In this document: positions 9,416 through 18,085 of the stretch, piece after piece | Numbering within the stretch: position 1 is the stretch's first letter | How the letters are laid out: each line of letters begins with the position of its first letter | Assembly (NCBI GenBank): GCA_025358055.1 | Contig: JANYKV010000066.1 | Span: 1-64,000 of the forward strand | DNA: 64,000 nt | From: Gemmatimonadota bacterium | Lineage (GTDB): Bacteria; Gemmatimonadota; Gemmatimonadetes; Gemmatimonadales; GWC2-71-9 | Direction of reading: 5' to 3' | Notes under the pieces: model-generated | Told to the model about the DNA's origin: nothing | Database searches by the model: none | The model's input: the letters and a program-made list of their open reading frames with translations, nothing else | Program-made: the position numbers and the translations under genes

Positions 9416-9437
9416 GGCGTACAGACGACCGTCGCAC

Positions 9438-9474
9438 CGCCCCGGGGCTTTTGGCCTCGGGGCGTTTCATTTCA
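9438..9474 (+). terminator. Intrinsic terminator after the small lipoprotein gene
   Basis: An 11-bp stem (9438-9448 with 9454-9464, one G-T pair) with a TTTTG loop is followed by TTTCATTTCATT. It lies 22 bp after the stop codon and just before the convergent ygfZ-like stop. Confidence 0.85.
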
Positions 9475-10455
9475 TTCCTCCACCTGCTCCACGGAAAACG
9501 GCAGCTCCACGACCTCCGCCATCCCCCCGCCCGCCGCAACACTCACACCGATTTCGATTTCCCGCCGGAGGACCGCCAGCGCGATGCGCCGATCGGGCAA
9601 TCGTAGTTCGGATCGGATACTGCCCACCGGTTTGCCACTCGCCACAACTTCCTGGTGCGCGGAACGGTTGAGATCCGTCCAAATCAGCCCGCGCAACACT
9701 CGGTTCGGGTGGCCCCGGAAGTGTACCCGGGCGACAGTCTCCTGTCCGGTATAGCAGCCTTTCGTGTAGGACACTCCACCGATCGAATCGAAACGCACCT
9801 CCTGCGGCAGAGTTCTCTCATCGATTTCCGCCCCAAGCCGTGGCCACCCAGCCAGAATTCGGGCGGCATCGAACTCATTCTCTTCCCCATGACAGCTGCC
9901 GGCGGCCATGACCCGATCGATCACTCCGGTGATCCCGGCCGAGTCGCCGACGCCAAGTGCTCGAAATGGCGCCTCATCCGGTGCCACGGCGAATTGTATT
10001 TTGTGGTCGTCGAATTCTTTGGTCGCAATGCGGCCGGGTTCCGCAGGCACGAGGCCCATTTCGGCGGCGTGGAGGCGGTGAAGACTGTCTTCCCCCAGAA
10101 ACCAACAAACCCGGAATTCGGCTGAGAGATCCGTCACCCGGGCGAGTCGTGGTGGCAAAGTCTTTCGAAAGAGCTCCAACGCGGCGGTGTGCGCTTTGCG
10201 CTCAATCACCAGGGTGAACCCTTGGTGGTCCCGGAGGACCCAGGCATCGAAGACAATCATTCCCTTCGAGGTCAGCAGCGCGCCATAGACCAGACTGCCC
10301 GGGCCTGGTTTCTCCAGGTCGCTGGTCAAGAGCCCTTGAAGGCACTGCAGGGCACCTGGGCCCTCGATGCGAAGAATGCTGCGCTCACTCAAGACCACGA
10401 CCGCACCTGTCCTCAGGGCCCGAAGCATGGGCAGTGTGAGGGTGGCGTCAGGCAC
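9472..10455 (-). CDS. ygfZ: YgfZ/GcvT-like folate-binding protein
   Basis: 327 aa from GTG 10455, whose first eight bases overlap the end of the upstream HAD gene; ATG 10428 is an alternative. The family signature KGCYTGQETVARVHFRGHPNR, with the conserved Cys, is complete, and the upstream LRIEGPGALQCLQGLLTSD region matches the GcvT fold. YgfZ-type proteins bind tetrahydrofolate and support assembly or repair of iron-sulfur enzymes. Placement at the end of the glycolate oxidase operon, whose GlcF carries two 4Fe-4S clusters, fits that role. Family call is firm; the link to GlcF is inference. Confidence 0.88.
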   Translation of the reverse strand: MPDATLTLPMLRALRTGAVVVLSERSILRIEGPGALQCLQGLLTSDLEKPGPGSLVYGALLTSKGMIVFDAWVLRDHQGFTLVIERKAHTAALELFRKTLPPRLARVTDLSAEFRVCWFLGEDSLHRLHAAEMGLVPAEPGRIATKEFDDHKIQFAVAPDEAPFRALGVGDSAGITGVIDRVMAAGSCHGEENEFDAARILAGWPRLGAEIDERTLPQEVRFDSIGGVSYTKGCYTGQETVARVHFRGHPNRVLRGLIWTDLNRSAHQEVVASGKPVGSIRSELRLPDRRIALAVLRREIEIGVSVAAGGGMAEVVELPFSVEQVEE

Positions 10456-11152
10456 TTGAGGGGGCCCAGGGAAGGTCCGCAGGAGTATGGTGGCGGAAGT
10501 CGGACCAAACCCGGTCTGGGTGCTCAAACGCTGTGGGAGGGTGCGAGGTCGTGAGAACAGCACAACGGAGCCCTGCTGCTCGGGCGGCGGCGAATCCGGG
10601 GTGAGAGTCCTCGATTGCAACGCTATGGCTGGGCGGGACCCCCATCTGGCTCATGGCCAGTAAATAGCCTTGGGGATCGGGTTTGCCGTGCCGGACATCG
10701 TCGGCCGCAACGATCAACTCAAAGGTCTGCTCTAAATCGCATCGTTCTAACACGAGTTCAATCTCTTCGCGCCGGGCTCCGGAAACAATCCCAATCCGGA
10801 TCTCACACTCGATCGTTGCCGCCAGGAAGGGGCGGAGGCCGGGGACGAGGAGATCAACCACGCCGAGTCGTTCCTGATACAGGAAGGCTTTTCTTGCCAC
10901 CGCCTCCTCGATTGCCGCGGGGCTAGTCGGGCGGCCTGCGCAACTCAGCCCTCGGCGGAAACACTCCCAATCGCTGATTCCGACGAACTCCCGGAAGTAG
11001 GAGTTCCGGTCGAGTGCCACCCCGTACGAGTCCAGGACGGCAATCGTCGCGTCACATTGGATGGCCTCGTCATCGATGATGACTCCGTTGAAGTCGAACA
11101 GGATGGCTCGGGGAGCGATCGAGGAGCGTTGGGGGTCGCTAGGGCCGCCCAT
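10448..11152 (-). CDS. HAD-superfamily phosphatase (subfamily IA)
   Basis: 234 aa from ATG 11152, overlapping the 3' end of glcF by 14 nt. HAD motifs are present: ILFDFNGVIIDDEA (nucleophile Asp, with Asn in place of the second Asp), IVSGA, the lysine in GKPDPQGY, and the acidic pair in IEDSHPG. The helical cap after motif I fits the beta-phosphoglucomutase/phosphoglycolate-phosphatase branch. Adjacent glycolate oxidase genes suggest 2-phosphoglycolate as substrate, giving glycolate for GlcDEF, but the Asn at the acid/base position leaves mechanism and substrate open. Confidence 0.85.
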   Translation of the reverse strand: MGGPSDPQRSSIAPRAILFDFNGVIIDDEAIQCDATIAVLDSYGVALDRNSYFREFVGISDWECFRRGLSCAGRPTSPAAIEEAVARKAFLYQERLGVVDLLVPGLRPFLAATIECEIRIGIVSGARREEIELVLERCDLEQTFELIVAADDVRHGKPDPQGYLLAMSQMGVPPSHSVAIEDSHPGFAAARAAGLRCAVLTTSHPPTAFEHPDRVWSDFRHHTPADLPWAPSSA

Positions 11153-12425
11153 AGAACCCCGCTTTCCGATAAGACCAATCGAGGACCTCCACCGGATGAG
11201 CGACTTCGGTGGAGAGCCCGGCGGCTCGGAGTCCCGCCCCGATTTGCATAAGGCAGCCGGGATTTCCGCTCAGCACATAGCGGAGGATCGGGGTAGCATC
11301 GCGAAACGATCCGATCTTCGGCGCCAACACCGCCCGCGAAAGATCGGGGTGAACGACCCCGAAGATTCCGGCGCTGCCGCAGCACTGGTCGGAGCCGGGC
11401 AAAATGCGCACTCGGAGGCCAGGGATACTACGCAGAACCTGCAGCGGGGGGGCGTGGATGCGCTGGGCGTGCTGGAGATGGCACGGCGCATCGTACGCCA
11501 CGTCCAATTCGACCGCGGCACCAACTCGCGGACCCGCCGCGGCCAGTAATTCGGTCACGTCGCGGACGCGAACGGCAAAGCGGTGCGAGGCGTCCGTGCC
11601 AAGGAGCTGCCCATACTCTTTGAGAAGCGCACCGCAGCCTGCGCTGTTGACCGCGATGAAATCCACGCCGGGAAAGCTCGAGAGGTTTTTCCGGGCCAGG
11701 ACTTTGGCCTCCTGTTTTGCGCCGGCGTGGTCGTGCAGCGCACCGCAGCATGTTTGGCCCGGCATTTCCACTACGCGATATCCATTTGCCTCCAGGGTAC
11801 GCTTCGTCGCCTCGTGGATGTGCCCGAAGAGCGTGTCCATGACACAGCCGCGAAACAGGGCGACGGTTCGGGCTCCGTCGCCGGGCCGCGTTGCAACCTG
11901 CGGCTCGACGTCCCTAATCGGCGCCGCGGGTTTTGACATCGCTCCGTCTGCTGCGGTCTCGCTCGTGCTGGCAAGCATCCCGAACGCGAACCCCATCCCA
12001 TTGGAACCACTCAGCCGAGCCGGAAGGCCGGTGGCCCGAAACCAACGGATGGTGCTGAATAGACTCCTCCAGAGGACGGTGTGGCGGAATACCCGAAGAA
12101 TGGACCGGACAAAAAGTGGCAGGCCGTTTACTTGGGCGAGGTGTGCTCGGACCGTCTCCAGGGCGCGCCCATAACTGACCCCAGAAGGGCACGCGGGCTC
12201 GCAGCCTCGGCATCCCAGACAGGCATCCAAATGCGCGCGGAGCGCGCCATCGGTGGGAGCAATCTCTCCGGTTTCCAGGCCTCGCATGAGTACGATTCGT
12301 CCCCGCGGGCTATCGCTCTCATCGCTCGTGGCTAGGTAGGTGGGGCACGCGGGCAAACAGAAGCCGCAATGGACGCAGGGGTCCAGTCCTCGCCATCCGC
12401 TTTCTGATCCGGGTGATTCAGCCAT
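11139..12425 (-). CDS. glcF: Glycolate oxidase iron-sulfur subunit GlcF
   Basis: 428 aa. The ATG at 12425 overlaps the glcE stop by 8 nt; longer in-frame readings upstream lie inside glcE and are not family-like. Two ferredoxin motifs, CVHCGFCLPACP and CLGCRGCEPACP, bind two 4Fe-4S clusters. Two C-terminal cysteine-rich CCG regions (TCCGALHDHAGA and QCCGSAGIFG) are characteristic. The subunit passes electrons from the FAD subunits to the membrane quinone pool. It is in a three-gene coupled set with glcD and glcE, so the complex is complete. Confidence 0.95.
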   Translation of the reverse strand: MAESPGSESGWRGLDPCVHCGFCLPACPTYLATSDESDSPRGRIVLMRGLETGEIAPTDGALRAHLDACLGCRGCEPACPSGVSYGRALETVRAHLAQVNGLPLFVRSILRVFRHTVLWRSLFSTIRWFRATGLPARLSGSNGMGFAFGMLASTSETAADGAMSKPAAPIRDVEPQVATRPGDGARTVALFRGCVMDTLFGHIHEATKRTLEANGYRVVEMPGQTCCGALHDHAGAKQEAKVLARKNLSSFPGVDFIAVNSAGCGALLKEYGQLLGTDASHRFAVRVRDVTELLAAAGPRVGAAVELDVAYDAPCHLQHAQRIHAPPLQVLRSIPGLRVRILPGSDQCCGSAGIFGVVHPDLSRAVLAPKIGSFRDATPILRYVLSGNPGCLMQIGAGLRAAGLSTEVAHPVEVLDWSYRKAGFYGRP

Positions 12426-13638
12426 CAACCGCGGTGCCGTCCAGAGGGACTTGGAAAATCGCGCCGGGGTCGAAGGTGGAACGAAGTCTGGAGACCACGG
12501 CCCCCACCCCTTCTCGGTAGGCGCCGAAATGGCCGAACGCGTGTCGGAGTTTCCACTCGGCGCGTTCCAGCGTGAGCGGGATTTCGCGAGCGGCCAGCAC
12601 GTGTCGCAGTCGGGTGAGGTGCTCGACAGTCGCTTCACCAGACCACCGTAGGCCCCCCTTGCCGGTGCCCGCACTCAAAAGGCCAAGGTCGAGATGCTCC
12701 GCGACGAGGTCGATGATTTCGTCGAGGCTCTCGGAGAGTACACCGAGGCGGATGGTTGTTGCGCCACTGAGAAACGCCCGGGCCGCGCCGTGCCAGAGCG
12801 CGCTTGCTTGATCACCGGTGAGCGCGGTCCAGGAGACCGTCGCATCGTGGCGGATTTGCTTTGCCCTCGAGCGCACGCCCTCCGCTCCACCAATCAGCCG
12901 TACGGCGAGCACCCAGTCCGCATCGGCCGCGACAGCCGGCGAGAGGAGTTCGAGCGCGCCCGGATCGATCTTGGTTTCGATCACCCGTCGGGCCTCGGCG
13001 GTCAGTGCGTCTCGCCCCCCCTGGGCGATGAGGGTGAGGTCGGAGGCGGGGACGGCGCGCAAACGGATGTTCACTTCCGTCAGAAGGCCGAAGGCGCCGA
13101 AACCGCCTGCCTGCAATTTGTTGAGGTCGTAGCCAGCCACGTTCTTCACCACCACGCCGCCGGATTTCACGACCTGCCCGTCGCCGGTGACGGTTGTGCA
13201 GCCGAGGACGTGGTCGCGGACCGGGCCGAAGCCTTCCCGGAGCGGACCCGCTGTTCCAGTGGCGATCACAGAACCGATCGTCCGGTCCGGGCGACCCGGA
13301 GCGTCGATCGGAAGCCAGGCGTGTCCCTCGGTGAGGGCTCGTTCCAGCGCCGCCACGGAGATGCCGGCTTGGACGGTTGCAACCAAGTCGGCCGGCGCAA
13401 ACTTCACGACCCGGTCCAGGCCGAGGCTCGTGACCACCAAATCGGCCGGCGCATTCGGTGGCATCCATGACCCGCGGCCTTCGATCCTCACGCGCCAGCC
13501 CTCATTCTTGGCGAGAGCGAGGGTCGCGGAGATACCGTCGGTCGAGTCCGGGGCGGCCTGGGCGATTCCATCGCCACTCTTCCCGGTCGATGCGCTGCCG
13601 AGAAGGGTGCGGACCCGGTCGAAGATCGCTTGGTTCAT
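12418..13638 (-). CDS. glcE: Glycolate oxidase FAD-binding subunit GlcE
   Basis: 406 aa from ATG 13638, which overlaps the glcD stop as ATGA. The FAD-binding PCMH-type region contains IDAPGRPDRTIGSVIATG and GPLREGFGPVRDHVLG, followed by VVKSGGVVVKNVAGYDLNKL, which is diagnostic for GlcE. It lacks the long C-terminal oxidase domain of GlcD, as expected. It works with GlcD and GlcF to oxidise glycolate to glyoxylate. Longer in-frame readings upstream run into glcD and were rejected. Confidence 0.94.
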   Translation of the reverse strand: MNQAIFDRVRTLLGSASTGKSGDGIAQAAPDSTDGISATLALAKNEGWRVRIEGRGSWMPPNAPADLVVTSLGLDRVVKFAPADLVATVQAGISVAALERALTEGHAWLPIDAPGRPDRTIGSVIATGTAGPLREGFGPVRDHVLGCTTVTGDGQVVKSGGVVVKNVAGYDLNKLQAGGFGAFGLLTEVNIRLRAVPASDLTLIAQGGRDALTAEARRVIETKIDPGALELLSPAVAADADWVLAVRLIGGAEGVRSRAKQIRHDATVSWTALTGDQASALWHGAARAFLSGATTIRLGVLSESLDEIIDLVAEHLDLGLLSAGTGKGGLRWSGEATVEHLTRLRHVLAAREIPLTLERAEWKLRHAFGHFGAYREGVGAVVSRLRSTFDPGAIFQVPLDGTAVDG

Positions 13639-15089
13639 GAGACGCCTCCGGCGCGCCACTCTCGGCACGCGAAGACCGGGACCACCTTGTTTGGATTGGC
13701 GCGTCCGGCGGGATCGAACACTCGGCGGACATCGCACATCATCCGAAGCGAGGTCGCGTCGAAAATCCAGGGCATGAAATCGAGTTTGTCGGAGCCGACC
13801 CCATGTTCGCCGGTGATGCTCCCACCGGCGTCCACGCATGCCTGCATGATTTCGCGGCTTGCTGCCCGAACCCGTTCGGTCAACTCCGCGTCGCGGCCAT
13901 CATAGCAAATGTTGGGATGAAGATTGCCATCGCCCGCGTGAAACACGTTGCAGATGGTGAGCGCGTACTTCTGGCCGATCGCAGTGATGCGATCGAGGAC
14001 GTCGGGCAAGGCAGAGCGGGGGACGACGGCGTCCTGTACGACGAGGTCGCGGGCAAGGCGCCCCATCGCCCCAAAGGCCTTCTTGCGTCCCTGCCAGAGC
14101 CGATTTCGCTCGGCCGGGTCCGTTGCGGAACGGACGGTCCGCGCTCCTGCCGCGAGGAGGAGCCGCTCCACGCTCGCGCCATCGCTGGCGACCTCCACCG
14201 GCTCGCCATCGAGTTCCACAAGCAACACCGCGGCCGCATCGGTCGGATATCCGGCGGCATAGATGGATGCTTCCACGGCCTTGACGCATGCCTGATCAAT
14301 CATTTCAAGCGCAGCCGGGACAATGCCGGCGGCGATGATTGCCCCGACGGCTTCGCTCGCGCTTCGTACGGCCATAAAGTCGGCCAGGAGCGTGCGCACC
14401 GCTTGCGGCAAGGGTACCAATCGAACCGTGATTTCAATTGCGATTCCGAACATGCCCTCACTGCCGACGAACAAGCCTACCAAATCTGGTCCCCAGGGTT
14501 CGCCGTGCGGGCTCCCGAGTCGTGTCACCGTCCCGTCGGGAAGGATCACTTCCAGTTCCACGATGTGGTTGGTCGTTACCCCATACTTGAGGCAATGCGG
14601 GCCGCCGGAATTCTCGGCGACGTTTCCGCCGACGGTGCAGGCGGCCTGACTCGACGGATCGGGAGCGTATTGCAAGCCGTACGGGGCCACTGCCTCCGAC
14701 AGCCGCGCGTTCACGACGCCGGGCTCGAGCACCGCCCGTTTGGTTTTAGGCTCGATTCGCAGAATGCGGTGGAGGCGGGTGAGCGGGATGAGCACCGTGT
14801 GGGCATCGGCCAAGGCCCCTCCCGAAAGCCCAGTGCCGGCCCCGCGGGCCACAAACGCAATGCCGCTTCGGTGCAGGTGACGAACGACCTCGATCAGTTC
14901 CTCTCGGGTGCCGGGCAGGACGGCGAGCATCGGCATCGATTGGTGGGTGGGGAGGCCGTCGGCGCTGAACGTGCGGAGCTCGGAGGCCTGGTGTCGCACC
15001 CAGCGATCGCCCACGATGCGACCGAGCGCTGTCGCGAGGGCGGCGCGATCCACGATCGTCCGCGGGGGCGCCAGGGCTAGTGAGGGCAT
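13635..15089 (-). CDS. glcD: Glycolate oxidase catalytic subunit GlcD (FAD-linked)
   Basis: 484 aa from ATG 15089; a TTG two codons upstream is possible. The N-terminal FAD domain has VARGAGTGLSGGA and GGNVAENSGGPHCLKYGVT. The C-terminal FAD-oxidase domain has FHAGDGNLHPNI and GSITGEHGVG with the conserved histidines. It oxidises (R)-2-hydroxy acids such as glycolate. It is first in the order glcD-glcE-glcF-HAD-ygfZ, all joined by short overlaps. No dedicated promoter was recognised in the 85 bp between the sigma gene terminator and the start. Confidence 0.95.
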   Translation of the reverse strand: MPSLALAPPRTIVDRAALATALGRIVGDRWVRHQASELRTFSADGLPTHQSMPMLAVLPGTREELIEVVRHLHRSGIAFVARGAGTGLSGGALADAHTVLIPLTRLHRILRIEPKTKRAVLEPGVVNARLSEAVAPYGLQYAPDPSSQAACTVGGNVAENSGGPHCLKYGVTTNHIVELEVILPDGTVTRLGSPHGEPWGPDLVGLFVGSEGMFGIAIEITVRLVPLPQAVRTLLADFMAVRSASEAVGAIIAAGIVPAALEMIDQACVKAVEASIYAAGYPTDAAAVLLVELDGEPVEVASDGASVERLLLAAGARTVRSATDPAERNRLWQGRKKAFGAMGRLARDLVVQDAVVPRSALPDVLDRITAIGQKYALTICNVFHAGDGNLHPNICYDGRDAELTERVRAASREIMQACVDAGGSITGEHGVGSDKLDFMPWIFDATSLRMMCDVRRVFDPAGRANPNKVVPVFACREWRAGGVS

Positions 15090-15114
15090 GCTCAAATCTA
15101 TACGGACCTCAACG

Positions 15115-15148
15115 AAAACCCCCTCGCCGCCTGCAGGCGGCGAGGGGG
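15115..15148 (-). terminator. Intrinsic terminator of the sigma-factor gene
   Basis: 15119-15148 is a perfect 15-bp inverted repeat centred on TGCA. Read on the minus strand it is followed by TTTTCGTT. It lies 26 bp downstream of the sigma-factor stop and upstream of glcD, so it separates the two units. Confidence 0.9.
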
Positions 15149-15174
15149 AGACCGGCGCTTCAGCTGGCGAATTC

Positions 15175-16068
15175 TTACGCGGCCACCCAGAACCCTTCGA
15201 GGTATTTCACTTCGGGCGACGTGCGAAGCTTTTCGAATGCGCGTTCCCGAATCTGCCGGACGCGTTCCCGCGTGACGCCGAGCATCTCGCCGATGCCTTC
15301 GAGCGTCAGGGCTTCCGAGCCTTCTTCCAGTCCATAGTACAGCGAAAGGATTCGACGCTCCCGAGGAGTGAGATAGCGCTGGAACAGCCGATCGATGAAT
15401 TCCTTTTGCAGGCCCGCATCGGTGTGGGCTTCGATGTCGCCGCCCTGAGTTCCGGCGACCCGCTCGCCGAACGTGTTGGAGTGGGAATCGGACCGCTCGA
15501 CCGGGGCATCCAAGGATATTTCGACGGTGGAGACCAATCGCGACGCCCGTATATTCTCCACGCTTTCATCGAGGGCGAGGGCGGTCTCAGCGTCGGTGGG
15601 AGAGCGGCCCAGCTCCTGGCTGAGGAAGCTCTCGATCCGCGCCATCCGAATCAGGGCGGAGTTCTGATTGAGGGGGATTCGAACGGTTCGGGTTTGCTCG
15701 GCGAGAGCTTTCAGAACACACTGCCGAACCCACCACACTGCGTAGCTGATGAACTTCACTCCATGGATCGGGTCGAACTTGCGCACTGCCTTGAGCAGTC
15801 CTTCGTTCCCGATGGCGACCAACTCGGAGAGGTCGAGGCCGTGACCCTGGAAACGCTTCACATAGGAGATCACGAAACGGAGGTTGGCCGTCACCAGGCG
15901 ATCGATCGCCTCCTGATCACCTTTCTTCGCTCGCACCGCTAGGCGCTTTTCCTCCTTGGGGTCCGTGATCATTGGGAGCTTACGAATGTCGAGGAGGTAC
16001 TGATCGAATGCGCCACTGGGAGAAGACCGAAAAAGGGTCCGGGGCCGAGCGTTGCTGGCGTGCGCCAT
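15175..16068 (-). CDS. RNA polymerase sigma-70 factor, RpoD/SigA or group 2 type
   Basis: 297 aa from ATG 16068. Region 1.2 (FDQYLLDIRKLPMIT), region 2 (RLVTANLRFVISYVKRF, then ELVAIGNEGLLKAVRKFDP and YAVWWVRQ for -10 recognition), region 3 (LGRSPTDAETALAL) and region 4 with the HTH VTRERVRQIRERAFEKLR are all intact. There is no long acidic region 1.1, so length (about 300 aa) fits either a compact primary sigma or a group 2 sigma. It is a single-gene unit with a promoter at 16168-16196 and a terminator at 15115-15148, behind an AT-rich leader. Confidence 0.93.
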   Translation of the reverse strand: MAHASNARPRTLFRSSPSGAFDQYLLDIRKLPMITDPKEEKRLAVRAKKGDQEAIDRLVTANLRFVISYVKRFQGHGLDLSELVAIGNEGLLKAVRKFDPIHGVKFISYAVWWVRQCVLKALAEQTRTVRIPLNQNSALIRMARIESFLSQELGRSPTDAETALALDESVENIRASRLVSTVEISLDAPVERSDSHSNTFGERVAGTQGGDIEAHTDAGLQKEFIDRLFQRYLTPRERRILSLYYGLEEGSEALTLEGIGEMLGVTRERVRQIRERAFEKLRTSPEVKYLEGFWVAA

Positions 16069-16167
16069 ACGACCTCAAAGAGGAGATGAGTTGGGGCTGG
16101 GAACGAAAGGCGGGCCGCACTCCGAAGAGTGTGAGGCGCCGCCCGGTGGTGTCAGAGAATTGGATAC

Positions 16168-16196
16168 AATATAGGATTCATACAGTGAGCGGTCAA
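16168..16196 (-). promoter_or_regulatory. Sigma-70-type promoter for the sigma-factor gene
   Basis: On the minus strand TTGACC (16191-16196) is followed after 17 nt by TATATT (16168-16173). Spacing is ideal. Transcription would start about 95 nt upstream of the ATG at 16068. Confidence 0.7.
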
Positions 16197-16363
16197 GAAA
16201 AAATGAAATCAACATCACAAATCATTGCAAAATAAGACGCTAGAGATTTTGTCTACTTCCTCCACAGTGCCGTTATGAACAAATTGACGATAAAACCTAT
16301 AACTTATTGTCAATTATACATATAATATTCAACAGCAGATCCTGACCAAGTGGATAATTCTGT
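16176..16363. other. AT-rich intergenic regulatory region upstream of the sigma-factor gene
   Basis: This stretch between aroB and the sigma gene is strikingly AT-rich compared with the GC-rich surroundings. It contains the promoter -35 box, a 12-bp inverted repeat (16282-16315) and a 14-bp direct repeat with one mismatch (16246-16259 and 16357-16370, shared core TGTCTACTTC). No ORF or tRNA is visible. It may be a promoter/UP-element region or encode a leader RNA. Confidence 0.6.
16282..16315. promoter_or_regulatory. Inverted repeat, possible operator
   Basis: Arms AATTGACGATAA (16282-16293) and TTATTGTCAATT (16304-16315) are complementary at 11 of 12 positions with one G-T pair, and are separated by 10 nt. 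Centre-to-centre spacing fits a dimeric regulator. The site is about 110 bp upstream of the mapped -10. Confidence 0.5.
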
Positions 16364-17446
16364 CTACTTCGGCCCATCGACCGATCGCGAGAGTGCTCGC
16401 ATGATTATTTCGTCCCCGACCCCCACTGACCAAGCTCCTTGCACTCGCGCCATCTCTCCGATGCGGCGAGGGAGCGCGAAATGGATGACGCCGTCGCGAT
16501 TTTTTTTGTCGCCCCACATCGCCGCCAGGAGTGAGCCCGGTTGGCACCGACCCGGCAGCGCCGTAGGCAAGCCAAGGGCAGCGAGAAGCGTGCGGAGCTC
16601 AGTGGCAGTGCCGGCCTCCGCAATGCCGAGGTACTCCGCCAGCCGCGCCTCGGTGACCAGGCCGATGCTGAGCGCCTCGCCGTGGGGAGTCCGGTAGCCG
16701 CTCGTCGTCTCAATCGCGTGGGCAATGGTGTGTCCTGCGTTCAAAGTCGCTCGCACGCCCTCCTCATGCTCATCGGCCCCGACAATCCGGGCCTTGATCC
16801 GAACGCTCCCTCGGATGAGGCGGGCCAGCGTCGTCTCATCCCGCTGAACGATGGCGGCCACGTTTCGTCGGATCATGGCATAGTAGCGCACGTCGGCGAC
16901 GAGGCCGTGCTTCACGACCTCCGCGAGCCCAGATCGATAAACCCGTTCGGGAAGCGTTCGGAGCACGGCTGGGTCGACCAATACCGCGGCGGGAGGGTGG
17001 AACGCACCGAGCAGGTTCTTCCCCCTCGTGGTGTTGATTCCCACCTTGCCGCCGACAGAGGCATCGACCATGGCCAGGAGCGTGGTCGGCACCTGTACCA
17101 CCGGGACACCCCGGAGAAACGTTGCGGCCACGAATCCCCCGAGGTCGCCGATCACACCGCCTCCCACCGTCACCAGGGCGGAATGACGGTCGAACCCGAG
17201 CGCAAGCAATCGATCGGAGAGCCTCATCCACTGCCGGTCGGTCTTCGATCGTTCGCCTGGTGGTACCAGTAGCAAGGTCGCTCGGATCATCGGGTGCACC
17301 TGACGATGCACCGTGCGATCGGTGATCATCGCGAGTCGTCGTCCGGGGAGGAGGCGCTCGATCGTGGGTCCCAATTCCCGCAGCAAGCCCCGCCGTATGA
17401 TGACGGGATAACTGCCAGATCGGTGCCGCACCGTCAGGGTGGACAT
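16364..17446 (-). CDS. aroB: 3-dehydroquinate synthase AroB
   Basis: 360 aa from ATG 17446. The NAD-binding stretch TVGGGVIGDLGGFVAATFLRG, the active-site run VPTTLLAMVDASVGGKVGIN and zinc-ligand segments EVVKHG and NAGHTIAHAIE are all present. It converts DAHP to 3-dehydroquinate, step two of the shikimate pathway. Length is typical. It starts 4 bp after the stop of the cobalamin adenosyltransferase gene and is probably co-transcribed with it. Confidence 0.96.
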   Translation of the reverse strand: MSTLTVRHRSGSYPVIIRRGLLRELGPTIERLLPGRRLAMITDRTVHRQVHPMIRATLLLVPPGERSKTDRQWMRLSDRLLALGFDRHSALVTVGGGVIGDLGGFVAATFLRGVPVVQVPTTLLAMVDASVGGKVGINTTRGKNLLGAFHPPAAVLVDPAVLRTLPERVYRSGLAEVVKHGLVADVRYYAMIRRNVAAIVQRDETTLARLIRGSVRIKARIVGADEHEEGVRATLNAGHTIAHAIETTSGYRTPHGEALSIGLVTEARLAEYLGIAEAGTATELRTLLAALGLPTALPGRCQPGSLLAAMWGDKKNRDGVIHFALPRRIGEMARVQGAWSVGVGDEIIMRALSRSVDGPK

Positions 17447-17450
17447 CGGG

Positions 17451-17996
17451 CTACCAGGTGACGTCGCCGGAGCCTAGCTGGTGATTGGCGAGCCGCGCGA
17501 GGGTGAAGAGAAGATCGGAGAGTCGATTGAGATAGATCAAGAACAGTTCGGGCACCGGCACGTCGCGACTTAAGCCCACTACGCTGCGCTCGGCCCGCCG
17601 ACAGACCGTTCGCGCAACGTGCAGTGCCGACGCCTTGGAGGAGCCAGCGGGCAGGACGAACGCCCGGAGCGGCGGAAGCTCTTCGTCAGCTGCATCGATC
17701 GCCGCCTCGAACTCGGCCACGCGATCCGCGCTGAGCGCGGCCTTCTCCAGCGCCTTGGCCACCCCTTCGGGATGCGGGGTGGCGAGGTGGCCCCCGATGG
17801 AGAACAGGTCACGTTGAATCGCTTCGAACAAAGCGTCGTAGAATTCGACGGGTTCGATGGAGCGAGCCCAGCCGATCACGGAATTGAGTTCGTCGACGTC
17901 ACCATAGGCGGCGACGCGCTGATGGTCTTTCGGTACCCGCCCGCCGCCGAACAGTCCGGTTTCGCCTCGGTCGCCAGTTTTGGTGTAGATCCTCAT
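17451..17996 (-). CDS. PduO-type ATP:cob(I)alamin adenosyltransferase
   Basis: 181 aa from ATG 17996. The N-terminal MRIYTKTGDRGETGLFGG and RVPKDHQRVAAYGDVDELNS form the ATP site, and VARTVCRRAERSVVGL carries the conserved arginines of the C-terminal helix. It adenosylates cob(I)alamin to give coenzyme B12. Only this gene of cobalamin metabolism lies in the window, so it probably serves salvage. It is divergent from the ferredoxin-NADP reductase gene. Confidence 0.95.
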   Translation of the reverse strand: MRIYTKTGDRGETGLFGGGRVPKDHQRVAAYGDVDELNSVIGWARSIEPVEFYDALFEAIQRDLFSIGGHLATPHPEGVAKALEKAALSADRVAEFEAAIDAADEELPPLRAFVLPAGSSKASALHVARTVCRRAERSVVGLSRDVPVPELFLIYLNRLSDLLFTLARLANHQLGSGDVTW

Positions 17997-18050
17997 GGGG
18001 GCTGAAGATACCCGTCTCCCCAGGGCGGCGGGAGCCTCACGCGGAGTCCT

Positions 18051-18059
18051 TGTTATATT
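18051..18059 (+). promoter_or_regulatory. Extended -10 promoter for the ferredoxin-NADP reductase gene
   Basis: TG at 18051-18052, one base, then TATATT at 18054-18059 makes an extended -10. No clear -35 is seen. The coding start is 27 bp downstream, with GGGAG at 18076-18080. Confidence 0.5.
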
Positions 18060-18085
18060 CCGCGCACTTTTGATCGGGAGCGCGC

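Noticed and set aside
13803-15080. 425-aa plus-strand open frame opposite glcD
   Set aside because: It is the reverse shadow of glcD. GC-rich codon structure keeps antisense frames open, and no domain is recognisable.
16282-16363. Replication origin suggested by AT-richness and a near DnaA box (TTATCCACT, minus strand at 16349-16357)
   Set aside because: Only one near-consensus box is present and no dnaA, dnaN or gidA gene is nearby.
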